Shown: piece by piece, positions 24,016 through 33,562 of the stretch | How the letters are laid out: each line of letters begins with the position of its first letter | Position numbering within the stretch: the stretch's first letter is position 1 | NCBI RefSeq assembly: GCF_008329565.1 | Contig: NZ_NPKT01000005.1 | Span: 62,001 to 126,000, forward strand | DNA from: Mycolicibacterium sp. P1-5 | GTDB lineage: Bacteria; Actinomycetota; Actinomycetes; Mycobacteriales; Mycobacteriaceae | Length of the DNA: 64,000 nucleotides | Reading direction: 5' to 3' | Position numbers and translations under genes: made by a program | The notes under the pieces: model-generated | Seen by the model: only the letters and a program-made list of their open reading frames with translations | What the model was told of the DNA's origin: nothing | Database searches by the model: none

Positions 24016-24906
24016 TCAGCCGCGGGGTATCTCGGACGGCTCGCGGTCGAGCACGGGTGTGCCCAGAGTTCGCAGCAGCGCCAGCGCCCGTTCCGAAGGT
24101 GACCCCGCCACGGTGGTGACCACTATCAAACTCTGACCAGGCGAGCGCGCGATGGCCAGCGTCTGCTGGGTGACGGTCAGGGCGCCTACCACGGGATGGT
24201 GTAGGTCGTAGGACGCGGCATCGCAGGGGGTGATCCGATGATCGCCCCACATGGTGACGAACTCTGGGCTCTTCATCGTCAGTTCACCGATAAGAGCGGC
24301 GAGATCACGGTCGTCTGGATGCCGCCCCACGGCGATACGCAGATTGCCCACCACTGCCCTGGCCTTGCGTCGCCAGTCTGTGTACAGCTCGCGCTTGTGT
24401 CCGTCCAGGAACACCATCCGACTCATGTTGGGCCGGTTCACCACATCGTCTACGGCAGTCCGGTCCACATGTCCAGCCAGCAGCGCGTGCCCCAGGTGAT
24501 TCCAAGCCAAGACATCTGTGCGCCGGCCCAGAACCAGTGCCGGCGTCCCGTCGAGGGCACGCAACAGGTCCCGCGTCTCGTCATTCACCTTCTCTGGCCG
24601 CGGGCGCCGCGATCGAGGTGCCCGCCGGGCAGCCCCGGCCAACCGTTCGAGGTGTTCACGTTCGTGTGTATCGAGTTGCAGCGCACCGGCAATCGCTTCC
24701 AGGACTTCGGGTGACGCGCCTCGGGAGATCCCCTGCTCAAGCCGCGTGTAGTACGACACGCTGACTCCCGCCAGGTGCGCGACCTCGTCGCGACGCAGAC
24801 CCTGTACCCGTCGGCGCGCACCGAAGTCCTGCACACCGATGTCCTCGGGGCGGGTATGTGCACGCCGCGCCTGCAGAAATTCTCCGAGTGGCCCGGGTCC
24901 GTCCAT
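24016..24906 (-). CDS. XRE-type HTH regulator with MmyB-like ligand domain
   Basis: A 296-aa regulator. Residues about 33-85 carry an XRE helix-turn-helix (RRVQGLRRDEVAHLAGVS, SYYTRLEQGISRGASPEVLE), and the rest is the MmyB-like ligand domain (DVLAWNHLGHALL, NMSRMVFLDGHKRELYTDWR, HHPVVGALTVTQQTL). Members often sit next to and repress short-chain dehydrogenase or hydrolase genes. Start 24906 gives MDGPGPLGEFLQARR, the usual beginning. It diverges from the metallo-hydrolase at 25034 with 127 bp between, so it likely controls the hydrolase/esterase pair. Confidence 0.85.
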   Translation of the reverse strand: MDGPGPLGEFLQARRAHTRPEDIGVQDFGARRRVQGLRRDEVAHLAGVSVSYYTRLEQGISRGASPEVLEAIAGALQLDTHEREHLERLAGAARRAPRSRRPRPEKVNDETRDLLRALDGTPALVLGRRTDVLAWNHLGHALLAGHVDRTAVDDVVNRPNMSRMVFLDGHKRELYTDWRRKARAVVGNLRIAVGRHPDDRDLAALIGELTMKSPEFVTMWGDHRITPCDAASYDLHHPVVGALTVTQQTLAIARSPGQSLIVVTTVAGSPSERALALLRTLGTPVLDREPSEIPRG

Positions 24907-25033
24907 CCATTCAGTATCCGTTTGCCGTGGGATCCCAGCCACCCCCTGCCAGGGTTAGGACCAACGAGGTGTGGCTGCCCACCGCGCACATCGACAGACT
25001 CGGTGTGAGCACCGGCGATGACGAGGGAGTCAC

Positions 25034-25939
25034 ATGGAACAGATTGAGTTGGGCGACGTCACCGTCACCCGCGTCAAGGAGTACTACGGTTCCGTCCGGA
25101 TGGGGCCTGCAGACTTCTTCCCGGACACCACCACCGACGACTGGGAAGCCAACGAGCACTGGCTGGCCCCTGATTTCTGGGATCCCGCCACCGATCAGTG
25201 CATCTCGGCGATCCAGACCTGGGTGCTGCGCAGCGAGGGACGCACCATCCTGGTCGACACCGGCGTCGGCAACCACAAGGAACGGCCCTATGTCCCCGTG
25301 TGGAACAACCTCGACACCGCGTTCCTCGACAATCTGGCTGCCGCAGGCGTCGCGCCGGAAGACGTCGACCTGGTGATCAACACCCATCTGCACATCGATC
25401 ACGTGGGCTGGAACACCCGTCTGGACGGTTCGGCGTGGGTGCCCACCTTCCCGAACGCGACCTACCTGATGCCACAACGCGATTTCGACTTCTGGAACCC
25501 TGCCAATGCCCACAAACCCGCCGCTAGCCGCGGAAGTCTGAATGTGTTCGAAGACAGCGTCACCCCGGTACATCAAGCCGGGCTGACGCGTCTGTGGGAC
25601 GAGAGCTACCAGATAGACAAGAATCTGCGGCTGGACCTCGCGCCCGGACATACCCCCGGCTCGTCGGCCCTGACATTGGAATCCGGCCTAGACCGTGCCG
25701 TGTTTGTCGGCGATCTCATCCACACCCCCCTGCAGATCGTCACACCACACACCAACAGCTGCTTCTGCGAAGACCCCGCGGAATCACGCAACACCAGGCA
25801 CAAGCTGCTGGGCCGCGCCAGCGACGACAATGCGCTGCTGTTCCCCGCGCACCTCGGCGGACACGGCGCCGTCGAAGTAGTCCGCGACGGCTCCAGCTTC
25901 GCCATCAAAGGCTGGGCCGGCTTCGCGCGTATCTGCTGA
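25034..25939 (+). CDS. Metallo-beta-lactamase-fold hydrolase
   Basis: A 301-aa protein with the MBL zinc motif THLHIDHVGWN (HxHxDH) near residue 117, GRTILVDTGVGN before it, and APGHTPGSSALTLES and FPAHLGGHGAVE later, supplying the further His ligands. Likely a lactonase or other hydrolase; substrate unknown. It is followed after 23 bp by a carboxylesterase on the same strand, so the pair probably acts together on an ester or lactone, under the divergent XRE regulator. Confidence 0.87.
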   Translation: MEQIELGDVTVTRVKEYYGSVRMGPADFFPDTTTDDWEANEHWLAPDFWDPATDQCISAIQTWVLRSEGRTILVDTGVGNHKERPYVPVWNNLDTAFLDNLAAAGVAPEDVDLVINTHLHIDHVGWNTRLDGSAWVPTFPNATYLMPQRDFDFWNPANAHKPAASRGSLNVFEDSVTPVHQAGLTRLWDESYQIDKNLRLDLAPGHTPGSSALTLESGLDRAVFVGDLIHTPLQIVTPHTNSCFCEDPAESRNTRHKLLGRASDDNALLFPAHLGGHGAVEVVRDGSSFAIKGWAGFARIC

Positions 25940-25962
25940 TTTCAATCACCACAGGAGAAGCC

Positions 25963-27399
25963 TTGTCTCACAACAGCACTACCGTCGTCCGAACCCCTTC
26001 CGGCGGGGTTTTCGGCGTCCGCGACCATAGCGGCGAGCGCTACCTTGCGATCCCCTATGCCGCCACCCCGACAGGAGCCGCCCGCTTCGCTCCGCCGGTA
26101 CCGCACCCGGGTTGGGACGGTGTGCGGGACGCGACAGGTCACGGCGCGACGGCACCGCAGCCGGTCCGGGACTTCGGCGCACTGGACATGCGGCCGTACT
26201 TCGGCCCCGGGTGGGTGCGTGGCGCGGACTATCTGACGCTCGACGTGCACACTCCCGCCGCCGACGACGCGGAACGACCGGTGATGGTGTTCGTCCACGG
26301 CGGCGGATTCGTCACCGGGTCGTCGCAGGCCGCGCTGTACGACAGCCGGGCATTCACCCGTGACGGTGTCGTGCTCGTTGCCGTCAACTACCGCTTAGGG
26401 ATCCCCGGGTTTCTCGATGTCCCCGGAGCGCCTCCCAACCGTGGGCTGCTCGACGTAATGGCCGCGCTGCGATGGGTCCGAGAAACGATCAGCGCCTTCG
26501 GGGGTGACCCCGGAAATGTCACCCTGTTCGGCCAGTCCGCCGGCGCCACCTTGGTAGGAGCCCTGCTCGCCACACCGGAGGCCACCGGGTTGTTCCACCA
26601 GGCTGTCATGCAGAGCGGTACCGGCACTGGTGCATTCACACCGGAACAGGCTGGACGAGTCGCCCGCTCGGCGGCCAACGAGCTGGGCGTGCAACCCACC
26701 GCGGACGGGCTCGCAGACATTCCCGATGAAGAGTTCGTCGCCGTGCTGCCCACGCTGGCAGGTCTTGACCTGCGTACCGCGACCGCCACCGACCCGCTCG
26801 TGGGCCTCAGCCCGTTCAGCCTTGTCCTGGACCAGCAGCCCGCCGATGCGTTGGCGCACGGTCCGGCGGCCGAGGTCGCTCTGCTCATCGGCACCAACAC
26901 CGAAGAGGGCAACCTCTATCTCGTCCCCCAGGGCACCTTCGATTCGTCACAGCACGCTGATGTCGTTGCCGTTGCAGCCCAGACACATTCGGACCCGCAC
27001 GCTGCGGCGGCGACCGTGGCCGCCGACCGCCCACATGCCACTCACGGCGAAATACGCTCAGCCCTGCTCGGCGAGGCGCTTTTCGGTGCCGGCTCCGCCC
27101 GGATCGCTCGGGCGCACTCGCTGATCTCGGAACGCGGCACCTACGTCTATCGTTTCGGATTCCGATCGACAGCGCTGGGTGGCAAGCTCGGCGCGGCGCA
27201 CACCGTGGAGCTTCCCTTTGTCTTCGACATCGCCGATTCGCCGTGGCTGCACGGGAAGACGGGTCTGCTCGGGCCCGATCCGGTTCCGGAGGGTCTGGCT
27301 CGGCGGATGCACAGCTCGTGGGTGGCGTTTGCCCACAAAGGTTCTCCTGGTTGGGACGGCTATCGCGGCGATGACGCTGCCGTACAGCACTTCGGGTAG
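25963..27399 (+). CDS. Type B carboxylesterase
   Basis: A 478-aa carboxylesterase: PVMVFVHGGGFVTGS (oxyanion hole), TLFGQSAGATLVGAL (nucleophile Ser), NTEEGNLY (acid) and GAAHTVELPFVF (His). The start is a TTG at 25963 chosen because AGGAG lies 5 bases upstream and the family N-terminus (TVVRTPSGGVFGVRD) begins just after; the frame stays open further up through the MBL gene but that is not coding. It lies 23 bp after the MBL-fold gene. Confidence 0.86.
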   Translation: MSHNSTTVVRTPSGGVFGVRDHSGERYLAIPYAATPTGAARFAPPVPHPGWDGVRDATGHGATAPQPVRDFGALDMRPYFGPGWVRGADYLTLDVHTPAADDAERPVMVFVHGGGFVTGSSQAALYDSRAFTRDGVVLVAVNYRLGIPGFLDVPGAPPNRGLLDVMAALRWVRETISAFGGDPGNVTLFGQSAGATLVGALLATPEATGLFHQAVMQSGTGTGAFTPEQAGRVARSAANELGVQPTADGLADIPDEEFVAVLPTLAGLDLRTATATDPLVGLSPFSLVLDQQPADALAHGPAAEVALLIGTNTEEGNLYLVPQGTFDSSQHADVVAVAAQTHSDPHAAAATVAADRPHATHGEIRSALLGEALFGAGSARIARAHSLISERGTYVYRFGFRSTALGGKLGAAHTVELPFVFDIADSPWLHGKTGLLGPDPVPEGLARRMHSSWVAFAHKGSPGWDGYRGDDAAVQHFG

Positions 27400-27408
27400 T
27401 GGAGTGTC

Positions 27409-27450
27409 CGGGCCGTAAGAGCGCCGCCGCACACCGACATTCGCGGCCCG
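27409..27450. terminator. Possible hairpin between convergent genes
   Basis: CGGGCCG (27409-27415) and CGGCCCG (27444-27450) can pair across 28 bases between the convergent esterase and DUF3237 genes. There is no T tract and the loop is long. Confidence 0.3.
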
Positions 27451-27521
27451 AATCGAAACCTGCACGACTACCCCCGCCCCCATGTGGCGTTGACCTCACC
27501 TCTTGGCCGACGGTCTAGCGG

Positions 27522-27980
27522 TCAGATAACGACGCGGAAGACTTGGAATTCGACGACGGGTCCGGGTTGGATGCGTCCTTGTCCGACGAAGATGCTCTGG
27601 TTGACCCAGGCGTATCTGGGGTCTCCGGATTCCAGGCGTGGGGTGGTGACGAAGTAGTGGTCGCCGAAGTCGGTGCCGGTGTTGGCGCCGCCGAGGGCGC
27701 CTGCGGCGGCTTCGTTGACTTCGACCAGGCCTTGGTAGCTCATGTAGATGACGGCGCCGTCGTCGGTGTAGAACTGGGCGCGCACATCGAGTCGGCCGTA
27801 GCCGTCATTGCCGGCCAGTAGCCAGTCGCCGCCGCCGGGGGCGGCGGTTCCGCTGAACCGGTTTCCGGTGACCTTGCCTCCGGTGACGGCGAGGACCTGA
27901 CGCAGCCCGTAAGGGCCCGGGCCCACGATCTGTGGTTCGGCGAGCTCTGCGGTGTAAGAGAACTCCGGCTCCAACTTCAT
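27522..27980 (-). CDS. DUF3237 family protein, copy 1
   Basis: A 152-aa DUF3237 (UPF0311-like) protein: AEPQIVGPGPYGLRQVLAVT, GGKVTGNRFSGTAAPGGGDW and YMSYQGLVEVNEAAAGALGG. The fold is a beta-barrel family of unknown function. Its ATG overlaps the SnoaL-like stop (ATGA), so they are one operon. The first 451 bp are identical to the gene at 36403-36861 except for one base; only the last three codons differ. The plus-strand frame inside it is a shadow. Confidence 0.85.
   Translation of the reverse strand: MKLEPEFSYTAELAEPQIVGPGPYGLRQVLAVTGGKVTGNRFSGTAAPGGGDWLLAGNDGYGRLDVRAQFYTDDGAVIYMSYQGLVEVNEAAAGALGGANTGTDFGDHYFVTTPRLESGDPRYAWVNQSIFVGQGRIQPGPVVEFQVFRVVI
27530..27980 (-). repeat. 451-bp inverted repeat (DUF3237 gene), left copy
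   Basis: Reads the same, with one base changed, as 36403-36853 on the other strand. Identity begins at the ATG and stops three codons before the end, so the repeat is confined to the gene. The 8.4 kb between copies could invert by recombination. Confidence 0.9.
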
Positions 27981-28459
27981 TGGGTAGCCGCCACTCCGGC
28001 GGCCGCCATCACAGCTGACATGCCCTCGGCGATCACGTCGCGCCCAAAGGCCTCGAGCACAACATTGGGATTGAAGTACTCACGGATCAGCGCAACCTTG
28101 CCGTCCCGGATCCGCATGTGGGTGCAATAGGTATTGGCGTAGATCTTGCCGGTCTGGGTGACCGTCGCCTTTCCGTGCAATTCCAGAATGAAGAGTTCCG
28201 GGTCGGTCGTGTTGTGCACGGTCAGCGAATCGATCCGGAGATCGGGCACCGAGGCGAAAAACCAGTCGATGAAATGACCGATCAGGTGTCGGCCAGGCAC
28301 GGTATCGGCGAGCGGCTCAGGCGCGAAGGGCATCTCCCAGACACCATCCTCGGCGAAGTTGTCCTTCCACGCCTCCAGAGCGTCGCCACGAGGCGGGCCG
28401 TCATCGAGGGCCCCCCAGAATCGCTGAACCGTCGCGCGGTTGTCCGTTTGTATGCTCAT
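27977..28459 (-). CDS. SnoaL/NTF2-like protein
   Basis: A 160-aa NTF2-like protein: VQRFWGALDDGPPRGDALEA, DNFAEDGVWEMPFAPEPLA, then a C-terminal sheet KVALIREYFNPNVVLEAFG. The latter is close to the SnoaL group with a YFN-type end. Start 28459 follows GGAGG by 7 bases. It leads the operon with DUF3237. Its promoter region (28506-28551) shares a 46-bp block with that of the second DUF3237 gene, which points to common regulation. Substrate unknown. Confidence 0.84.
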   Translation of the reverse strand: MSIQTDNRATVQRFWGALDDGPPRGDALEAWKDNFAEDGVWEMPFAPEPLADTVPGRHLIGHFIDWFFASVPDLRIDSLTVHNTTDPELFILELHGKATVTQTGKIYANTYCTHMRIRDGKVALIREYFNPNVVLEAFGRDVIAEGMSAVMAAAGVAATQ

Positions 28460-28505
28460 GCGCCCGCCTCCATCTCTCGGTCGACTGCCGTCACAGTCGG
28501 ATACC

Positions 28506-28551
28506 AAATCGAGAGTGCACTATGCGTCGTCGATAGTCAACACCTCGTCGA
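28506..28551 (-). promoter_or_regulatory. Shared promoter-like element, copy upstream of SnoaL-DUF3237 operon
   Basis: On the minus strand this block reads TCGACGAGGTGTTGACTATC and then a conserved GTGCAC..CTCG. It matches 36310-36355 in 19 of the first 20 bases and about three quarters of the rest. TTGACT may be a -35 element; no clear -10 follows. Confidence 0.5.
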
Positions 28552-28745
28552 CTCATGCACATCCTCTGCGCCCGAGGCTGACTCGTCATCCTCAATCAGT
28601 GAAATTACCGTCTTGTCGACACACCGTTGATTAATGCCGACTGCCAGTCTAAAATTACAGCGGGTCTTACCGCCATCCCTGTGGTTGCGGTACTTGTGCG
28701 CCCCATAGCCGCCATTTCAATCACCGCTGACAACGAGGATTCGCC

Positions 28746-29783
28746 ATGAAAACACCCACCAACCGGCTGTTTCGTCTGCAGAGGCGGCCGCAAGGTCAGG
28801 TCACCGAACAAGATCTCGAGTGGGTCGAGGAATCCATACCCGATATTGCGGAGGGGCAGGCGCTGGTCCGCACGTTGTACCTGTCGCTCGACCCCACGAA
28901 CCGTGTTTGGATGAGCCAATTGCGTTCCTACATCCCGCCGGTCGAGTTGGGCGCCGTGATGCGGGGCCTCGGTGTCGGACAGGTGATCGAAAGCCGGCGA
29001 GACGATCTGCCGGTCGGCGCATTCGTCCTAGGCTTCACCGGCTGGCAAGAGTACTGTGTCGCTGACGATTCCGTTCTGGAGTTTCCGTTCACCGTGCTGC
29101 CCGACCCACTACCGGCGCCGCTTTCGGCATTCCTGGGAGTGCTTGGCCACACCGGTATTTCAGCGTTCATCGGTATCGAGCTGGGCGATCCGCAGCCCGG
29201 CGAGACAGTTGTCGTTTCAGCCGCAGGGGGCGCCGTCGGTTCGATCGCAGGACAGCTGGCCAAGCAGCGAGGCGCACGCGTGGTCGGCATCGCCGGCGGC
29301 GTCGAGAAGTGCCGGCACCTCGTGGAGGAACTGGGCTTCGACGCATGCGTAGACCGGCACTCGGACGCGTGGCGTGAGCAACTCGACGACGCGACCCCCG
29401 AGGGCATTGACGTCGACTTCGAGAACGTGGGCGGCCCGATCATGGATCACGTCTTAGGCCGGTTGAACATCGGCGCACGAGTGGCGCTTTGCGGGCTGAT
29501 CTCGGAGTACGACACCTACAACGACGACGGCGATCAACCGGGCCTGCGCAACGCAAACCAGTTGCTCATGCAGCGCGCCACCCTGCGGGGTTTCATCGTC
29601 ACCGACCACATCGACCGCTACGCCGAGATCATCGGTAAGCTCGCCGCGGCGCTGGGCGAGGGCTCGGTGATGTACGACGAAACCGTCGTCGAAGGCCTGG
29701 AAAGTGCTCGGGAAACCCTCAATCAGGCACTGTCCGGTGGCGCTCGCGGGAAGACGGTCGTCCAGGTCGCACCGCTCCCCTAG
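28746..29783 (+). CDS. MDR-family NADP-dependent oxidoreductase (enone reductase-like)
   Basis: A 345-aa medium-chain reductase of the prostaglandin/curcumin reductase-like group: SLDPTNRVWMSQLRSYIPPV (substrate region of this group), VVVSAAGGAVGSIAGQLAKQ (NADP site) and GIDVDFENVGGPIMDHVLGR. No zinc ligands. Such enzymes reduce the double bond of alpha,beta-unsaturated ketones or aldehydes with NADPH. It stands between the SnoaL-DUF3237 operon, which diverges from it, and the CoA ligase, which converges on it. Confidence 0.9.
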   Translation: MKTPTNRLFRLQRRPQGQVTEQDLEWVEESIPDIAEGQALVRTLYLSLDPTNRVWMSQLRSYIPPVELGAVMRGLGVGQVIESRRDDLPVGAFVLGFTGWQEYCVADDSVLEFPFTVLPDPLPAPLSAFLGVLGHTGISAFIGIELGDPQPGETVVVSAAGGAVGSIAGQLAKQRGARVVGIAGGVEKCRHLVEELGFDACVDRHSDAWREQLDDATPEGIDVDFENVGGPIMDHVLGRLNIGARVALCGLISEYDTYNDDGDQPGLRNANQLLMQRATLRGFIVTDHIDRYAEIIGKLAAALGEGSVMYDETVVEGLESARETLNQALSGGARGKTVVQVAPLP

Positions 29784-30028
29784 CCCGTCAGGGACGCTCG
29801 TGCAGTCCCGATCTCACCACCAGAACGGTCGGCACCGCAATCGACTGTGAGAGTGATTGTGACGGAGCATCCTTCGGGATGCCACCGTCTTCTGCGGCGC
29901 TCAAATCCGTGTGCACCTCATCGGCAGCGACGACAGCCAGGTCAGCGTTAGGCCCGCTCACCCGCTGCGAAACCACGCACGTCCGCCGCCCAGGCGCCGA
30001 GGTGCCCGACACGCACACATTCGTACAG

Positions 30029-31597
30029 TCAGCTACCCGCTGGTTCGCCCGCCCGAATCGCCGCCGCATCGGATGAACTCGACGAGCTGAATTGGAATTC
30101 GGCCGATCCCGGTGGGCTGGGCGGCTGCACTTCCCGCCTGAGGATCTTGCCGGTCGGGCCCTTGGGCACGGAGTCGACGAACCAGATCGCGCGGGGATAT
30201 TTGTAGGCGGCGAGGCGATTTCGAACGAACGTCTTCAGTTCATCGACTTCTGCGTGCGCCCCGTCTTTGAGGGCAACAGCCGCTCCGATCTCCTCCCCGA
30301 GGTCTGCGTGTTGGATGCCGATCACCGCCGCTTCAGCCACAGCAGGATGTTCGTAGAGCACTTCCTCGACTTCGCGGGGATAGACGTTGTATCCACCCCG
30401 GATGATCAGATCTTTCTTCCGGTCCACGATGGTGTAGTACCCGCTGCTATCGCGAGTGGCGATGTCCCCGGTACGAAACCAGCCATCGGGGATGGCTTCG
30501 GCCGTTGCCTCAGGTCGGTTCCAGTATCCCTTCATCACATTCTCGCCCTGGATGGCGATCTCGCCAGGTACGCCATCAGCAAGGTCCTCGCCATCATCAC
30601 CGACGATGCGCAGCGCGCAGCCCCGTACGGGTATCCCGATGGTGCCGGGTCTGCGCTGGTGCCCTGGCTGATTGAAACACGCGATGGGTGCCGTCTCTGA
30701 GAGCCCATACCCTTCGTAGATTTCGCAGTCGAACTTGCGCTCAAACGCTTTGAGAATTTCGACGGGCATGGGCGCACCGCCGGTGATGCATGTGCGGAGC
30801 GAGGACATGTCGGTGTCATCTGCATCGGATGAGTGCAGCATCGCGGCGTACATCGTCGGCACGCCCTCGAGGACGGTCACTCGATCGCGGGCCAGAACCT
30901 CAAATGCCTTAGCGGCCTCGAAGCGGGGAATGAGGGTGAGAAGGGCGCCGGCTTTGACTGCAGCATTGAGTCCGCATGTGAGGCCGAAGACGTGAAACAA
31001 GGGCAAGCAACCAAGGATCACGTCTTCGGTGCCCACGTTGATCAATGTGTCCACTGTCGTCGCGGCGTTGGAGGTCATGTTCCGATGGGTGAGCTCTGCT
31101 CCCTTGGGTTTCCCGGTGGTGCCAGAGGTGTACAGGATGACGGCGGTATCGTCGCCGGTTCGAACGGCGGATTCATGGATTGGGCTGCCGGACAGGCCAG
31201 TTGGACCTGAAGCGGGTACCGATACCGAGCGAATTCCGGTCTTCGCCGCTGCCGCCGATACGACGGCATCGCGGCCGTCCAACCCGTACACCACTGTCAT
31301 ACCCGAGTCGGTGAGGTAGTACTCGACCTCGCGGGCACTGAGCAACGGATTCATGGGGACGGCAACCGCGCCGGCCAGTAGAGCCCCGTAGAACAACACC
31401 GGGTAGGCGGGGACGTTCGGGAGCATCAGGCCCACTCGGTCGCCGGGGAGGACGCCGTGGGCTCGCAGATCTCCGGCGACAGCAGAGGCCCGGTGATATA
31501 GCTCCATGTAGGAAAGGACGTACTCGTCCAGCTTCACGGCTGGCCGGTCACCGTACTCGTTCGCGGTGGCGACGAGATTGGCTGCGAGATTGGACAC
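30029..31597 (-). CDS. Acyl-CoA synthetase (AMP-dependent ligase)
   Basis: A 522-aa ligase with [66 protein letters not shown] and the catalytic Lys region [12 protein letters not shown]. The C-terminus is extended by a Ser-rich tail. It probably activates a fatty or terpenoid acid to its CoA ester. ATG at 31597. An EthR-like TetR gene diverges from it across 258 bp. It is of normal size for fadD-type ligases. Confidence 0.9.
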   Translation of the reverse strand: MSNLAANLVATANEYGDRPAVKLDEYVLSYMELYHRASAVAGDLRAHGVLPGDRVGLMLPNVPAYPVLFYGALLAGAVAVPMNPLLSAREVEYYLTDSGMTVVYGLDGRDAVVSAAAAKTGIRSVSVPASGPTGLSGSPIHESAVRTGDDTAVILYTSGTTGKPKGAELTHRNMTSNAATTVDTLINVGTEDVILGCLPLFHVFGLTCGLNAAVKAGALLTLIPRFEAAKAFEVLARDRVTVLEGVPTMYAAMLHSSDADDTDMSSLRTCITGGAPMPVEILKAFERKFDCEIYEGYGLSETAPIACFNQPGHQRRPGTIGIPVRGCALRIVGDDGEDLADGVPGEIAIQGENVMKGYWNRPEATAEAIPDGWFRTGDIATRDSSGYYTIVDRKKDLIIRGGYNVYPREVEEVLYEHPAVAEAAVIGIQHADLGEEIGAAVALKDGAHAEVDELKTFVRNRLAAYKYPRAIWFVDSVPKGPTGKILRREVQPPSPPGSAEFQFSSSSSSDAAAIRAGEPAGS

Positions 31598-31855
31598 AGT
31601 TGACTCCTATTTCGAATAGAGAGCTCGCATTGGTTCCGGCCTGGTGCGCGAATCGCGTTCGAGCACAAGTAGAGCGGACGCATCCGGGAAGAAGTCGGGT
31701 CCGCATGGACTTCTGAAGCGCGCGGCCGATGCCGCCACAGCCTACACGGGCCGTGCATTATTATCAACACAACGTCGAGGCGCTTGCGGTGGATTTCCGC
31801 CGGGCCCTACCAGACTGGCGCCGGTGCACACCCTTCGCGGTAGACCTGACCTATC

Positions 31856-32566
31856 ATGCTTCGTATGGCGTCTACTCCACCTTTCAGCCTGAGCGCAGCC
31901 GAAACACGAGTGGGCCGACGAAACCTCAAGGGCGATAAACGCGAGCAGGCCATCCTCGAAGGTGCTTATGACCTGTTGCGCACAATTCCCCTGCGTAACA
32001 TCTCCATTGACGATCTCACCAAGCGCGCGGGGCTGTCGCGGTCGTCGTTCTACTTCTACTTCGAATCCAAATGGCAGGTACTGTCCGCGCTGCTGTCGCG
32101 GGTCACAGCCGATGTGTTCCAGGCGTCGCAACTTATCTTCGAACGTCCCGCCGGCATGCCGCCGGAGGCGGCCATCGAGCATGCGGTTACCGAGGTCATC
32201 CAGGTGTGGGAACGCCATGGTCACGTTCTTCGCGAAGTAGGCGACGCCGCTGCCGCCGAGCCGGACTTGCAGAAGCAATGGGACTCGATACTCGGACGAT
32301 TCATCGACGCGTCGGCTGCCAGCATCGAAAGAGACAGAGCTGCCGGTGTGGCCATTGACGGGCCACCGGCGAGGTCGTTGGCTGCTGCGTTGATGTGGAT
32401 GGGAGAACGCAACCTGTCGTTGATGAGTATGCGTAGCGATAACGCAATTCCGTTGGAGAGCATGGTCGAAACGGTAACCACGATTTGGCTGCGGACGGTC
32501 TTTGGGCTTGAGTGGAAGCCCGCTAAGAAGCCTGCTAAACGCCGCAAGCCCTCTCCGAAGACGTGA
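31856..32566 (+). CDS. EthR-like TetR family regulator
   Basis: A 236-aa TetR protein. HTH: REQAILEGAYDLLRTIPLRN then LTKRAGLSRSSFYFYFESKW, with the YFYF pattern and spacing of EthR. The ligand domain follows the EthR scheme (ERDRAAGVAIDGPPARSLAA, ALMWMGERNLSLMSMR, TIWLRTVFG). The basic tail (KPAKKPAKRRKPSPKT) is unusual and may aid DNA binding. It diverges from the CoA ligase and is its likely repressor; EthR itself controls the monooxygenase EthA. Start may be ATG 31856 or 31865. Confidence 0.86.
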   Translation: MLRMASTPPFSLSAAETRVGRRNLKGDKREQAILEGAYDLLRTIPLRNISIDDLTKRAGLSRSSFYFYFESKWQVLSALLSRVTADVFQASQLIFERPAGMPPEAAIEHAVTEVIQVWERHGHVLREVGDAAAAEPDLQKQWDSILGRFIDASAASIERDRAAGVAIDGPPARSLAAALMWMGERNLSLMSMRSDNAIPLESMVETVTTIWLRTVFGLEWKPAKKPAKRRKPSPKT

Positions 32567-32587
32567 CCGACGCGGTCGGAGAGGGCT
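32547..32587. terminator. Strong bidirectional hairpin between TetR and SDR genes
   Basis: AGCCCTCTCCGA (32547-32558) pairs perfectly with TCGGAGAGGGCT (32576-32587) around 17 bases. It overlaps the TetR gene's last codons and lies 29 bp from the convergent SDR stop, so it can end both transcripts. Confidence 0.7.
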
Positions 32588-32615
32588 CACCTGACTACCA
32601 GGGTGTGGTCGGTCG

Positions 32616-33482
32616 TTATTGATTGTCCAGCGCCATTTTCGTCATGTTCAGCCCAGGCATCAGCATGTGGCCGCCCTCGACCAACATCTCGAGGCCTGTC
32701 GTCCAACGCGATTCGTCGGAGGCCAGCCACAGCACCGCCTCGCTCATGGCCTGCGGCGGCAATAGGCCCACGTCTCGGAGGACTGCCCAGTACTTCGCAC
32801 CCTGGAGGTCCTCTTTGACGCCGTTCCCCGGCCCCTTGCCGGCGCAAAGATCGTAGCCGCCTTGCCAATCCAGGGCGGGAGTATCGGTCGGCCCGGGAAG
32901 CAGCGAGTTGACCCGGATGCCGAACTGGCCGAACTCGAGCGCCGCGCTCTTGGCCAACCCGAGTACGCCATGCTTTGATGCCACATAGTGGACGTAATGG
33001 GGAGATCCTTCGACGCCATTGCCGGACGAGGTGATGATCACCGATCCACCGCCGCGCGCCTTCATCGCGGGAGTTACCGCTTTCAGGGTGCGCCAGGGTC
33101 CCATGATGTTGACGTTGAGGACATCCAAGAACTCGTTCTCGGGAATGTCCGCGAACGGGTGAACCGTCCAGATGCCCGCGTTGGCCACTGCGACGTCTAG
33201 TCCACCGAAAGCCCGCACGCCCTCGGCGACCAGACTGTCCAGCGGAGCCTGCTCACGAACATCGCCCTCGTGTGCGATGATTCGCCGGCCCAGGGCCTCG
33301 ACTTCCTTGACCGTGATCTCCAAGTCAGCTGCCGTGGCAACGGGATAGGGAACCCCTCCATTGGCCGGGCAGTCGAAGGCGAGGATGTCTGCACCTTCCT
33401 GCGCGAGTCGGATTGCGTGTGCTCGACCCTGACCTCGCGCCGCTCCTGTGACGAGAGCGACCTTTCCTTCCATGCGTCCCAT
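32616..33482 (-). CDS. Mycofactocin-type SDR family oxidoreductase
   Basis: A 288-aa SDR: LVTGAARGQGRAHAIRLAQE (TGxxxGxG with the RGQGR typical of mycofactocin-linked SDRs), VAVANAGIW, the catalytic ITSSGNG and YVHYVASKHG (Tyr and Lys). Members bind NAD(H) tightly and pass electrons to mycofactocin, oxidising an alcohol to an aldehyde or ketone. Start 33482 follows GAGGAG by 5 bases. It is the fourth gene of the minus-strand set cupin - mmsA - VOC - SDR. Confidence 0.88.
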   Translation of the reverse strand: MGRMEGKVALVTGAARGQGRAHAIRLAQEGADILAFDCPANGGVPYPVATAADLEITVKEVEALGRRIIAHEGDVREQAPLDSLVAEGVRAFGGLDVAVANAGIWTVHPFADIPENEFLDVLNVNIMGPWRTLKAVTPAMKARGGGSVIITSSGNGVEGSPHYVHYVASKHGVLGLAKSAALEFGQFGIRVNSLLPGPTDTPALDWQGGYDLCAGKGPGNGVKEDLQGAKYWAVLRDVGLLPPQAMSEAVLWLASDESRWTTGLEMLVEGGHMLMPGLNMTKMALDNQ

Positions 33483-33562
33483 GATTACTCCTCTTACTAG
33501 TTGTTTCGTCTTGCGTCTCGTGTGGCGAGAAACCTTGTGGTGCAACGGATACGTTTTCTCCC

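Noticed and set aside
27543..27821. An identical 92-aa frame seen in both DUF3237 repeats
   Set aside because: It is the antisense shadow of the DUF3237 gene and is identical only because the repeats are.
29788..30069. A 93-aa minus-strand frame between the MDR and ligase genes
   Set aside because: It overlaps the CoA-ligase 3' end, has no ribosome site and no family signature; at most a relic.
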